Assembly (NCBI GenBank): GCA_030144725.1
Contig: JASKMD010000025.1
Span: forward strand, 3,329,716 to 3,393,715
Direction: 5' to 3'
Length of the DNA: 64,000 nucleotides
DNA from: Haematococcus lacustris
Taxonomy: Eukaryota; Chlorophyta; Chlorophyceae; Chlamydomonadales; Haematococcaceae
The position numbers and the translations under genes are program-made. The first letter of the stretch is position 1; each line of letters begins with the position of its first letter. This document shows, piece by piece, positions 1 through 10,714 of this stretch. A model generated the notes under the pieces. The model searched no databases and was not told the origin of the DNA. It saw only the letters and a list, made by a program, of their open reading frames with translations.

Positions 1-251
1 ACGGCTGGGTCAGAGCAGGGAGGTTGGTGTTGGGGTGGCAGCAGCTGGAAGGCAGGGGGAGGAGGAAAAGCACGTGCGCTAGTGCTGCTGGTGCCTGTAC
101 CTCATCATGGGGTGGAGATTGCGCCCCTTGCGATGTAGTACTCCATGCAGCCCCTCTCCATGCACTCCCTACCTACCTACCCACTGCCCCACACCCATTA
201 CCCACCCCTTTTATGTGGTCTGGGCCGCACACCCTCACACAGGCCCCCCAC

Positions 252-942
252 CATGATCTGCAGAGTGCCCGCCTCAGCTTCCGGTTGGCTTCCCAGCACT
301 GGGGCCTCCACATACAGCTCCACCCCCGCTGCTGCCAGCTCCCCTGCAAGCTGCTTGCTCTCTGATGGCCCAATAGTGCTCATCATCAGCACGCTCTTCC
401 CCGGAAGAGTTGCTCGGGTGGCTGCGTCCTCCAGCAGCACTTGGTGGATGGCGGCTGCGTCCGCCAGCATCAGCAGCACCACCTGGCTGCGCTGCACTGC
501 GTCGGCTGCGGTCTGAGCCACATGGCAGCCATGCGGGGCCAGCAGGGCACTTTTGGCTGGGTCCCTGTTCCAGGCTGTCACTGGGTGGCCCTGCTGCACC
601 AGACGCACTGCGTGCACGTAGGCAGGCACAAGGGGCAGGTGGCAATGCACCTCAATAAACCGCACCGCACCGCACCGCACCGCACCGCACCGCACCGCAC
701 TGCACTGCACTGCACTGCACTGCACTGCACTGCACTGCACTGCACTGCTTGCTGACCAGAGAACGCAGTTTATTGCCTCATAGCTGCCTCCTTCCCCAAT
801 GGACGTGTGTCGACTGTGTCGCAGTGATTGCAGCACTAGGAGGGAGGCAGGATGAAGTGGCGAGCGCGGGGGTGGACTTGCCCGCCATCTTGCGCCCCAT
901 CAGGCCAGTTCCCAGCGACGACACGCTGGCTTTGGGCGACAT
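252..942 (-). CDS. Beta-hydroxyacid dehydrogenase (3-hydroxyisobutyrate / glyoxylate reductase type), 5' exons
   Basis: Two exons are visible on the minus strand. Exon 1 is 942-882 and starts at the ATG of MSPKASVSSLG. Exon 2 is 607 to about 252. Exon 1 carries the Rossmann nucleotide-binding motif GTGLMG. Exon 2 continues with HPVTAWNRDP and ends with EAPVLGSQPEAEAGTL, which matches the conserved substrate-binding segment (DAPVSGG..AGTL) of the 6-phosphogluconate / 3-hydroxyisobutyrate dehydrogenase family. These enzymes oxidise or reduce small beta-hydroxy or 2-oxo acids with NAD(P)H. The exons join in frame only if the first intron uses a GC donor (GG|GCAAGT) and a normal AG acceptor. The rest of the gene, including the catalytic lysine domain, lies beyond the left edge. 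The exact substrate cannot be told from this fragment. Confidence 0.8.
659..745. repeat. Pentanucleotide array (CCGCA)n to (CTGCA)n
   Basis: Short tandem array inside intron 1 of the dehydrogenase gene. The first part repeats CCGCA and the second part repeats CTGCA, so the array consists of two variant blocks differing by one C/T change. Confidence 0.95.
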
Positions 943-1070
943 CCCCTAAGCGTCACACCCTGATCCTTGAGCCGCTGGTGTCGGCACAGCTCCACGCAGG
1001 AAGGACAGCAAATGAGCCGATGCCAGGCACTGGCAGGTATCCCGAGCCAGTGCTGAAAAGATCATGTTAA

Positions 1071-2213
1071 AAGATTACTTTCACTATTTGTCTACTTAAT
1101 GTAGTGAAGGGTCGCCCCTGTGCGGTGCTTGCTGACCCCACTTTAGGACAACAGACAGGACAACGCAGCAACACCGACAGATTTACTGCTCCCCTTTTAA
1201 AGCCCCCCCTTCCGTCTCCCCCTAGTAGGGGGCCTCTACCCACATCGCAGGTATCCCCGTCCACCCTTCTGCCAGCTCCCTGGGCATCCATTCCCTGCCT
1301 TACCCCTCCCTGCGCCACGCCATTCGGGCCCCCCTTGGCACTCAGGCCCTCCCTTCCCAAACCCCTAACCTTCCCACCTCTGGTCCCTGTGATCAGCGCC
1401 CACGCCAAGCCACCAAGTGCCTACACCGTCTCAACAGTCTTTCCTCCTCTACCATGGGCAACGGCATCGCCCTCTTGTCCTATGCCCCCAGCACTTTCCT
1501 CTACTATGCTACATCTTTGGGGCTACCGCCCAACCAGCTTTCCTTCACCAACACTCAACATCGAGCTGTGGTGAAGAACACACCCTACCCCTCAGCCTTG
1601 TACCTACCAGCAGAAGGAGACTTTGGTCTTCTCGCCCTCGGTGGAAACATGCAACAAGCAACACACCTGATTAAGCACCCTCTCAACAGTTCCCTCCCCC
1701 TACCCCGCCCTCTCCTCAATCACCTTCACCACCCTCCTCCCAAATCTCAAACATCCTCTCCTACCTAACTATTCACCCATACACCTCGCTCCACCCAGCC
1801 CAGACTCTCCTCCTCGCTACCCAAGCCACCGCCCTTAACATCGCACATGGCATTGTCGTATTCCCATTCCTCCACCTACCACACCTCTTCCCCTAAGCCA
1901 GCTTCTACACGGCCAGGGTGCCCTCTTGCATATAATAAATGCAATTGCAAAAAAGAAAATGCACGACATCATGGTGGAACACGTGGCTACTGTGGGAGTC
2001 TTGGTGTGTTAATTGCAGCAGTTAGGGCACGGTTTGGTGTACAAAAGCTGCACGAGAACAGCCAAGGCCACCAACACCCATGCATACTTAATGTGCCAAT
2101 GCAGCTCTAATCTATGCATACTGAACTTGCGACTACCACTCTTGCCTGTCACACCGAGGCCTGGCCAGATGTAGTGTAAGGTACAGTAGTACGGACTATA
2201 AGTAAGGAGCGAC
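1071..2213. other. Intergenic, no gene recognised
   Basis: Pyrimidine-rich sequence on the plus strand with short overlapping open frames that lack recognisable domains. A similar C-rich, low-complexity stretch occurs near 29.4-29.65 kb inside the TIR element. No RNA gene was seen. Confidence 0.5.
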
Positions 2214-2352
2214 CGGCCAACCTAGAATTCTATTTCTAGGTTTCTAGGCTCAGGAAAAATCTCTAGGTTTCCGGCCGGCCAACCTAGAATTCTATTTCTA
2301 GGTTTCTAGGCTCAGGAAAAATTTCTAGGTTTCCGAGCCACCTAGAATTCTA
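2214..2352. repeat. Tandem repeat of about 63 bp with TTTCTAGG palindromic core
   Basis: Two full units and a partial third unit. Each unit contains CCTAGAATTCTATTTCTAGG, a near-palindrome, followed by CTCAGGAAAAAT and a second TCTAGGTTTCC. The sequence between here and 2828 holds no gene I can support. Confidence 0.85.
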
Positions 2353-2827
2353 TGGGCGTACCCTAACTATAAGTCTGGTTACACCCCAGCCGCCCATGAC
2401 TTTGCAGCTCCAGTGTTGCCCATGCACTGTTGGTTGATGTGTCCATGCCGCTACTACATGGAAGAAAGAAATAAATAATATTTCCGTTGAAGCGCGAAGA
2501 ACTAGTTCCAACGTCGCCAGCCACGGTCAACAAATAACAGCCACGGTAGCCTATAGTATTGAGCAAAAATGGACTGCAGCCATCATATTCAAGACACACA
2601 GGTACGGTGAGAATGGCTGACGGCTTCAACATACCTGCTTGTCACATGGAGTGTGCCACATAACTCAGTCCATGCTTCCCACACCCAGCCCCCTTTTTAG
2701 CCTGACACTGCAGGTCGGCAGATAGGTAGTAGGAGAGGCTAACACAGGAGGAAGCAGCCACTGGGCATATCTGTGACTCACACAATGGAGCTTAGAACTA
2801 TGTCTGCACCTCGTAGCTTTGTAGCAG

Positions 2828-5800
2828 TCAATGTCTCAGTAGCTGCAGGAACCCATCACGGTCCACATGAGCCATGGGGCATGCCGCTGCCAGGTGCTCC
2901 TCCGTGAGCAGCACAATGTTGTCTCGGTGAGCTTCTTGGGCAGAGTCAGCAAACATCGCCCGGCAGAATGACCCTCGCAGCTTCTTCATGACCCGCCTGT
3001 ACCGACCCCCCCGTGCCTCAACATCTCCCACAGCCAGCTGATCAGTGCGCAGGTGCCTGGCAGTGCCCTCACCAGCCTTCGAGTCCACCTCCCCGACCCT
3101 ATCCCCAGGCCTGGGTGGTGCGAGGAGGATGGGGTGTCCAAGGTACACGAGGGGCTGCTGGGCCACTTGGTGCAGTTGGCGCGCCACCTCCCGTGTGGAG
3201 ACAGACACCTGAACATCCGCAGCACCCCACAGTGTGGGCTCAGGCTCATAGTCTTGAGGTCCAAGATCTGGGCTGTGGCCTAGCGGGAGGGCAGCAAGGG
3301 GACACAGGCTAAGCTACCCTCCTCGCTTCATGCACACACTCTGCTGGAAGACGCAGTCTTTCCTCCTGTCAGGCTGTTGGCAGGTGAATGTGATCACAAC
3401 ACGCGGGTAGAGCTCAGGCAAGGCAACACCCTGACCGCCGTCAGCATCACAACCGTCAGGAACTGCGGGCACACGGGCAGCGGCAGCAGGCAGGGCGAGC
3501 CAGCTGGGCTCACCTGCACATCCCGCCAGGACCAGCCCCTGCTGGTGTTGGCCTGCAGCACACTGCCTGGCGCCAACCTGAAGCGCTCCCCGCCCGGCCA
3601 GGACGAGGGCTGCAGGTGCAGGCGCCGGTCGTTTGGGCTGACCTGCAGCACCGTGTTGCTGCTGCTGCTGTGCACCTGGGTGCCGGCTGGGGCCTCACAC
3701 TGCAGCCAGTGAGCGTACTCAGGGGGCAGCAGTCCGCCCACATCTGCGGGGCAGCAGCAAAGCACATGACGCGTTGACCTGACTGGCATGGTACAAATGT
3801 TGCGATGCGCCACAGCTGTGACCTTGCACATTGTGGACATAGTCTACAGCGCCCTGTGGCCACCCAGCCAGGCAATGCGGCTGATGGCATCATAGGCTCT
3901 GCCCTGTCACATGCCACAGGCACTGGTACAGCGCCCTTCTGCCCCCTCCCAAGCCCTGAACCAGCTCCTAGGGCCTCATCAGCCTGGGCCAGTCAGCTGA
4001 GGGGCGTGGTGCAGGTCAGCAGGCAACACCTCAGCACACACACACCTCCGGCACAGCTTTGGTCCATGAGGTAGGTGAGGGTGGTGGAGTAGCGCTGCTT
4101 GGCCCAGAACTGGCTGTCATGCTGGGCAGCCTCCACATCCAGAGGGGGGTCCCGGGGCAGCAGGCCCAGGTTGTTGGAGCAGTTGGACCAGTGCGTCCAG
4201 CTGCCCAGCAGCTGCTTGCTGACGGGCGTGATAGGGAAGGGCAGTGGCGCAGGCCAGTCCTGGTTGGGCCCATTAAAGAGCGGCGCAATGCAGCGCTGGT
4301 CTGTGGGGCGATGTTCATCGTCCATCTTTTGGCCATGCAGCCAAGGTGTCTCGCAGGGAAGCTGGGGCAGCACCGCCACGCGCTTGGACAGCAGTGCCGC
4401 CTGCACAGTGAACATCAGAGTGAGCCACAAAGCATGCCATGCAGCGGAAGCAGCAGCAGTGTGCCTGTTAATCTGCTGCCACTGCTGCTGGTGTGGGCTG
4501 GACGGCATGTCTGCGCAGGCAGAGCCGTGGGGCTGGCATTGCTCATCTGTCACCTACACGACTGCAGCAGCACATAGCACAAGAGCAGAGGTTCAAAGCA
4601 CCGTGCACATAGCCAGTGATGCAGGGTGCCAGTGAGCACCTGTGGCCTTGCTGTCCTTGCTGACTCATCATCACAGATTTGTACAGCCTGTTGCCTAGTG
4701 CGTACATTCAACTCTTGATTGCTGATGACATCAGGGCAAAGGTGGATGCAAAGGATACAGCGTAAGCCGGTGGTTTTGAACACCTCCAAGAGCAGAGGTC
4801 GAAAGCAACTAAACATAGCCAGTGGTGCAGGGTGCCAGTGAGCACCTCTGGCCTTGCTGTCCTGGCTGGCTCATCATCACAGGATTGTACAGCCTGTTGC
4901 CTAGTGCGTACATTCTACTCTTGATTGCTGATGACATCAGGGCAAAGGTGGATGCAAAGGATACAGCGTAAGCCGGTGGTGTTGAACACCTCCAACTGCT
5001 GCATCTGTTGCTGGGGCAGAGCCTGCGACCCAGCAGCTGTGTACAGCACGGTGGGCACCACCAGGGCTATGAAAACTCACACATTGGCTGTGCCTGATGC
5101 GCTGGTGCACAATTGGTGTCACAGCAGCTTCATGCTCAGATGTAATGCAACCTGGCTGACTCAGGGCATGCTGTCAATGGGCTGCCGCAAAGCGGTCTTG
5201 CACACGCCCTTGTGACCGGAGCTGTGGTGGTGCTCTTGTTGCCGGTGGTGTCCCACCAGGGCAGCTGGGCTGTGCTCTGGGGAGGCGCTGGCTGATGAGC
5301 ACTGGGTCAGTGGTGGCTGCTCTTGCTGGCTGCTGCGGGGTGGTAGGTGCACATGTGGACATGCCGCTGTCAATGAACTGGCCAGTGGCCAGCTTTGCGC
5401 CATCCACTGCGCCTCAACCGTGACCCCACCATTCCCAAGACATTAGGACACTATGACCAACGTCAGCAGCAGCATGGAATGGCTGGACTGCATGCACGGT
5501 GGACAGGAGCTGCAGCTGCCTGTGTGCCAGGGCATAATCAGCTCAGACGAGCCAAACCCTCAACCCCAGAGCACATCTGTGCGTCTGGCTAGGTCCGAAC
5601 TCTTGCACTCAGCAATCAGCCCCGTCGATTCAACCCACTCACCCAAGGAGCCCAGTTGAACCCGCCACTACCCTCGCTAGATGCCAGGAGCTGACTAGAC
5701 AAGGAGCAGCTGGTAGACCAGGCAAACCCCGTGTGAGGTCATGCCCACAAGTGCATGTGCACCCGGTTTGACAGCACAGCCTGGCTGCTGCAAGCATGCA

Positions 5801-8325
5801 GGAGGGTGTGGAGCAGGTGCCCATGGCTGACCTGCAGGAGCCCCAGCACGATGGTGTTGAACTCTGCCAGGTCGCGGGTTCGCTCCAGGTCAATGTGTGG
5901 GGCCAGCGCCAACAACTTCAGGCTGCTGCCGGGCTGGGCCACCATGTAGGGCGCTTTGGGGGCGGTCAGCTGGGCGGCCAGGGTCCAGTTGTAGCGCCCT
6001 GTCATCTGCACGCCACAGCAACAGGTGCAGGCAGCAGCACTGGGGTCTGAGCAAAGCCAGAAGGATGCAGCGGTGGTGTGTCCTGCCACACATGCAGTGT
6101 AATCGTCACCTTGCGCACGACAATCTTGTAGCCTTGGGACTGCTGCTTGCGCCAGCCGTGGACGTGGCCAATGACCATGTGCGACCCCAAAGGGGCGACG
6201 CCAGGGCCCAGCCAGGTGCCGAACCTGCAGGCAGCCGTGAGGGATTAACACAGACTGCTGGAGAGGCTTCATGGGAGGCAAAGGGGCGGCATGGAGCAGG
6301 GCTGGGGCGCTGGGGTGCAGGTGGGAGGGAGGCTGCCAGGGTGACTGCTGGTGCAGCTCATTGTCAGTGTGCGAGGCCTGCACCACCTCAGACACACTGA
6401 CCCTGACCATCATGCGGGCAGCTGGGTCAGTGGGGAGTGTGGCTTGCCTGTGGATGGTCATGCTCTGGACAAACCAGCCAGGGCCCTGGGCAATAATCTC
6501 CTGTGGCACAGCAACAATGCAGAACACTGCTTGAAAGCATACCCTGCTTGGTCCTGGAAGGCTTACATCAGTTATGTGACATTTTTACTCAATGTGCCCC
6601 ACACTCGTCAGATGCCCTTGCAATACCAAGTCTACGAGTATGTATGTCACTGCAACACCAACAGGCAATTGTCGTGTAATGATTAGCCCCAGCATTCCAC
6701 ACAGCATTCCACACAGCATTCCACACAGGAGCCCCATACCTAACTCTCAAGGAAACCGCATTGTGGGGTGCTTGACAAGGCCACGGCCAAGGGCACTGTA
6801 GTCATGCAGTTAGTGTGCAGCGGGTAGAGCAAATACTTGTAGCGTTGGCTGTGCTAAAGCCTGGCATCAAGGTGCTTCCTCACCGAGTGCTGGCTGAGCT
6901 GCTAGCTGCTGTTCACAAGCCCGCACAAGCCCCAGCTGTCAAGGATCCACAGGGGCCAAAGAATCGCAGGCAGCACACTGTAGCCCAGGCGAAAGGCCTG
7001 GCCAAAGAGCTTTAGGCGCTAGTGCACATGAGGGTCTGCGTAGGCAGCGGTCACCTTTTCCCACGGGATGGGCTCCCTCCTGCCTACACCAAGGCCTGGG
7101 TTAGGAGCACCATATCCTGTCCTAAGCCCCAGCACTATTTGCGGCAGTGTAGGCAGTGCCGAAGCACAGCTATAATACCTAGCTATACTTGCATCACCAG
7201 ATGGGTATTCTTCAGCCAGCAGACAGTAAGCCCATCGCATTGGCGGTCAGTGCAATTGCCGTGTTAGTAGTTCTGCCGAAGATCTTCCAACGATGCGTCT
7301 GACGTGTTTGACAGGTGGGTGGGCAACAACATGACACACCCATTTTCGCATCCCTCCTGACATAGCCCGGCTGCATGCACAAGGACCAAGTGGAGGGTGT
7401 GGCACTGCGACCTATTAGGCCCCTGATAAGACCTGCCAGGAGACCAATGGGCAAGGAGTCAGCGAACCTTCTTGGATTTTACAAATGCATTCTTGCTGCC
7501 AAGAACAGCGATGTCTATGACATCAGCGGCTATGTGTATGGCTTGTATCCCTTGCATTTCATGGGTTATTGTCGCTTGTGTGGGCTCTTGTCGCTTGTAT
7601 GGGCTCTTGTCGCTTGTAAGGGCTCTTGTCCTTTGTATGGATTGTTTCCCATGCAATAAAACAGTGTGGCAGGAGTAGCTACAGCCAGACACCATGCAGC
7701 TTCCTCCTGAGCAGCCAGCCGTCAGTTGAAGCAGTCAACCCCACCGCCATTGTGTCACACATCTCAGGAAGCCCCGCGTCAGCTACCCTCTGTTGGCTTG
7801 CCCGCACTTGAACAGAGCTTGCCACTTGTGACTCACCTTGGGAAGATGGTCCTCCACAAACTGACCACGTGTGGCTGTCTGTAGGAGTAGTTCTCCTGCT
7901 GGTCCTACCAAGCTGTCGCTCCCACCCTTCAGAGGCCGCTGCTCATCCCACCAAGGGCAGTCCGGGCAGTCATCTCGGAGTTGAGCATGCCAAGCTGAAC
8001 TGTAGCTGCTGTTGGGGACCTCAGCAAACAGCCTGCAAGGCAACCACTGTGGGCTGATACACAGGGATCACTGGGGATGAAAGAGCAAAGCAAGTGAGGA
8101 AAGTCACGAATGTGGCAAGCAGGACAGCGGATGGGACACATTTGCTTGATTGCCCTGCTCTATCCTGCCAGCTCACCTGCCGCCCAGTGCAGGCGGGTAC
8201 CCATAGGCCAGGTTTGGCACAGTCATGTTGTTATAATACAAGTTTGAGAAACCATGTAGGTGGGTCTTGAACCCCAGCTCAGGTTGGGCAACAGATGGGG
8301 CTGGCAATACCTGCAGCAGCAAGCA

Positions 8326-8380
<55 letters not shown>

Positions 8381-8737
8381 AAGCAATGAGCCAAAACAGG
8401 AGGCCTAGCCATGTTTACATCCCCGCTCTAGTTTGTTTGCGCCACACATGTTGATGACAAGGAGCGGAGGCCCTTCAGCAGCCACCAGCTCGCATTTGTG
8501 AAGCATTTGTGAAGCATTGCATACTAACAGTTCAACAGAGGTGTGCAGAGCATCACCACTACTCACCACCATCCTAACATCAGGATGGTTGCAGAGCTCC
8601 ATGACACGTAGGAGAGCTTGCTCGGCCTCCCTTGCTCCCTTTGTAGCTTCGGTGTTCCGGTTCTTGCGCACGGTTTGCATCCACAAGAAGACTGGACGAC
8701 CTAGCTGTGCAGTAGACACGGCTCCATGCATCAGAGC
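2828..8737 (-). CDS. Downstream exons of the long glycosyltransferase gene (or a second, adjacent gene)
   Basis: A series of minus-strand open segments, read from high to low coordinate: 8737 to about 8455 (ALMHGAVSTAQLGRPVFLWM, then VRMVVSSGDALHT), about 8305-8180 (FKTHLHGFSNLYYNNMTVPN), about 8030-7830 (LRDDCPDCPWWDEQRPLKGG), about 6520-6370 (PGWFVQSMTIHRQATLPTDP), 6235-6110 (GSHMVIGHVHGWRKQQSQGY), 6020-5800 (GRYNWTLAAQLTAPKAPYMV), about 5110-4980, 4400-4050 (KRVAVLPQLPCETPWLHGQK), about 3725-3530 and about 3290-2828, ending at FLQLLRH and a stop. Segments such as LGRPV and AVLPQLPC recall large secreted algal glycosyltransferase-like proteins as I remember them. They are collinear with the sugar-transferase exons upstream (10715-12804), so one gene interrupted by a Fanzor copy is my preferred reading. 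Exon ends here are approximate and two genes remain possible. Confidence 0.45.
4581..4996. repeat. Tandem duplication of a 208-bp segment
   Basis: 4581-4788 and 4789-4996 are two highly similar copies, with a few substitutions, lying within the long minus-strand gene. Both copies contain the same minus-strand segment reading NTTGLR or KTTGLR, so part of an exon and its intron was duplicated. Only the distal copy is preceded in frame by the upstream exon sequence. Confidence 0.85.
6950..7240 (-). pseudogene. Decayed duplicate of sugar-transferase exon 6
   Basis: On the minus strand this reads TAAYADPHVH, a stop codon, then RLKLFGQAFRLGYSVLP. It matches the intact exon at 11589-11656 and its flank (ADPHVHQRLRFFGRAIRLGYNVLQ region), including intron sequence on the 5' side. 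The in-frame TAG and the lack of the following DGDTV exon show that it is a broken copy. Confidence 0.75.
8327..8381. repeat. (CAGC)n tetranucleotide repeat
   Basis: Uninterrupted tetranucleotide array in a presumed intron of the minus-strand glycosyltransferase gene, just upstream of the exon near 8305-8180. Confidence 0.95.
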
Positions 8738-9320
8738 CTGCACATGCACCAGGCCACCCAGGTGACAGCACACGACAGGGTCGCGCAAGCCACCAGTCAA
8801 ATTTACTGCGCCCCTCAAGCCCAACCAGCTTCAAGGCCTGCAGCTGCCGGTGAAGCCACAGATCTCAAACCACCCCTTACCAGTTCCCACACCCACCAAC
8901 CGCAGCCGTGTTGAGCAACAGACCCTGACCCACCAGGCTCTGCCCTCAAAGGCTCAAGTCACACCCCTGAGCAAAGCACTGACACCCACCTGGTCAAACC
9001 CCACGCAACATGCATCTCCACACTGCTCCCTTGCGAACAGACCTCCATCATCCATCCACCTGGCCCAGCACAGCGCAGGCATCAGGGCAGGCTATAGGCC
9101 TTGTGCACAACAGCGGCTAGTCATGGGTCAGTGCTATAAGGCATAGTGAGTCTAGGAGAGTGTGTGTGTTGCAGCAGCACCATGAAGCAGATGTCATGTG
9201 ATGATGCTGATAATGATTTGGGAGCGCCCATCCATGGGGGAAGCGCCCTTTGGAAGTGACAACGCCCTTTGGTCGGAGTGCCCTTTGGGAGGGCGAGAGT
9301 GAGTGACATCGCCTCCCGTG

Positions 9321-9326
9321 TATAAG
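9321..9326 (+). promoter_or_regulatory. TATA box of Fanzor copy 1
   Basis: TATAAG lies about 45 bases before the element start codon, in a block conserved with copy 5 (62489-62494 on the minus strand). Confidence 0.55.
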
Positions 9327-10433
9327 TAGGGACCAGCAGGTGTTAGTAGATATGAGCCTAGTGGCGCAATGCCTCCGAGGAAGCGGCCCAGTGCCGCGGA
9401 GCAAGAGCCGCTTCCGATTGAAAGCCCGCGAAAACAAGGTTCGTCGTAGTCGCAGTGTGGTCCGCTGCAACTGTGCAGTCCAGTGAGCTCCGCGCTGCTC
9501 ACATCGCTTCTGTTCATGCCAGCGCAGGTCCTAGCACCCCTCCAGGCAAACAACGCGAGGAGCGAAGGGCTGAATGGAAAACCCAGCGACGACAGGTACG
9601 CACGGGGGCGCATACCGCCTTGTATGCCCCCGCAATGTTTGTGTCCCCGCACTGTTTGTGTCCCCGAATTGTGTGCCGGCCTGTCAAAATGTTGATTGTA
9701 ATTGGCTGCAGGTCATCAGTCCCGGGTGGCGCCGTGCTGCGCGGGTGCAAGAAGACGAAGCGCAAGCTGATGGCCCATTTCCAGCTGAGGGCTGGGGTGC
9801 ACAGCCAGCTCCGCGTCATCGCGTCAATGTATGTGCTCAGGATCTTCCTGACATGCCTAGTGGGCTACTCCACCCCGGGGTACCGCAGCGCGCCTCTTCC
9901 TCCAGCCGTGCAGCCTCCCCGTGCACTGGATGCTGCCCCCCTACCCCCACTCCCGCCTAGTGCGCCTAGCTTGGAGGCAGCAGCGTGACCAGCCAGTGCG
10001 GGGTATGATGTGGTGCCCGGTAGTGGCCCCCCGCAAGCCCCCACAGGCCCCACGCAGCAGTCAGGAAGCCTCACAGCCAGCAGCCTTAGAGCCTGGGCCT
10101 AGCACTCCCCTGCCAGCCAAGCGTAGCAAGCGCACCAAGGCTGAGCCAGAAGCAGGTGAGCCCACCAAGGGCGCAGGCAAGGCCCAGGGCAAGGCTGCCA
10201 AAGTCAAGCCAGCACCACAGCTTGGCAGGTGGCTGGACAGGGACTGCAATGCAGCGCCGAACATGCAGCGCATTGGGGAGAGCAGGTGGCGGCCACTGGA
10301 GCTGTGCTGGTGGCCAGACCAGGGAGCTCTGCCAGCCAAGGGCAAGGAGTACCCTGGCTTGGGGTACAAGCGGCTGCAAGACAAGCCACCCAAGGCCCAG
10401 CAGCAGCAGCCTGCTGTGGCACAGTAGTGTGTG

Positions 10434-10689
10434 CCCCCCCCCCCACTTGAAGCTGTCATCAGCTTACAATTAGTGCATGTTTTGTCATGCCAACTCTATG
10501 CATAGCCCTGTCACAGGGGTCAGGCAATGCTGTAGGTGGTAGGCGACCGTGACCATGTGTATGCCATGTATAGGCCATGTGCATGCCATGCGATGGGAAC
10601 TCCACACAGACAAAAACACTGTTTTGTAGTGGTTCACAATTAGTGTGTTCGACTGCAATGAAAGCTCAAGGTTGAGGGCCAAGGTGCTG
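10434..10689 (+). ncRNA. Candidate omega-RNA / 3' module of Fanzor copy 1
   Basis: This 3' untranslated block is shared by all five related copies in the window. It holds the hairpin AAGCTG-TCAT-CAGCTT (10450-10465), the palindrome CCCTGTCACAGGG (10506-10518) and a variable CATG-rich run, and it ends near GGGCCAAGGTGCTG. TnpB and Fanzor systems encode their guide RNA at the 3' end of the element, so this is a reasonable candidate. No transcript evidence is available. Confidence 0.45.
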
Positions 10690-10714
10690 TATAGTGTTGC
10701 TGCGTTGTGCACAC

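Larger units (their letters stand above)
9230..10689 (+). mobile_element. Fanzor (TnpB-like) element, copy 1, internally deleted
   Basis: A plus-strand element with a TATA box (9321-9326) and start codon at 9369 (MPPRKRPSAAEQEPLPIE). Exon 1 is 9369-9438. Exon 2 is 9528-9595 and encodes GKQREERRAEWKTQRRQ. Exon 3 begins near 9713. Compared with copy 5 the start of exon 3 lacks two bases, which shifts the frame. The middle of the gene, including the RuvC-I region, is deleted: after the Pro-rich stretch near 9960 the sequence jumps to the C-terminal part, which ends at 10427 and keeps the RuvC-III signature LDRDCNAAPNMQRIGES. A conserved 3' module follows to 10689. The copy lies between the exons at 10715-12804 and 2828-8737 of a minus-strand gene, probably within an intron. 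Confidence 0.8.

Noticed and set aside
2363..2632. 89-codon minus-strand frame
   Set aside because: No family resemblance, no splice context and no neighbours that support it.
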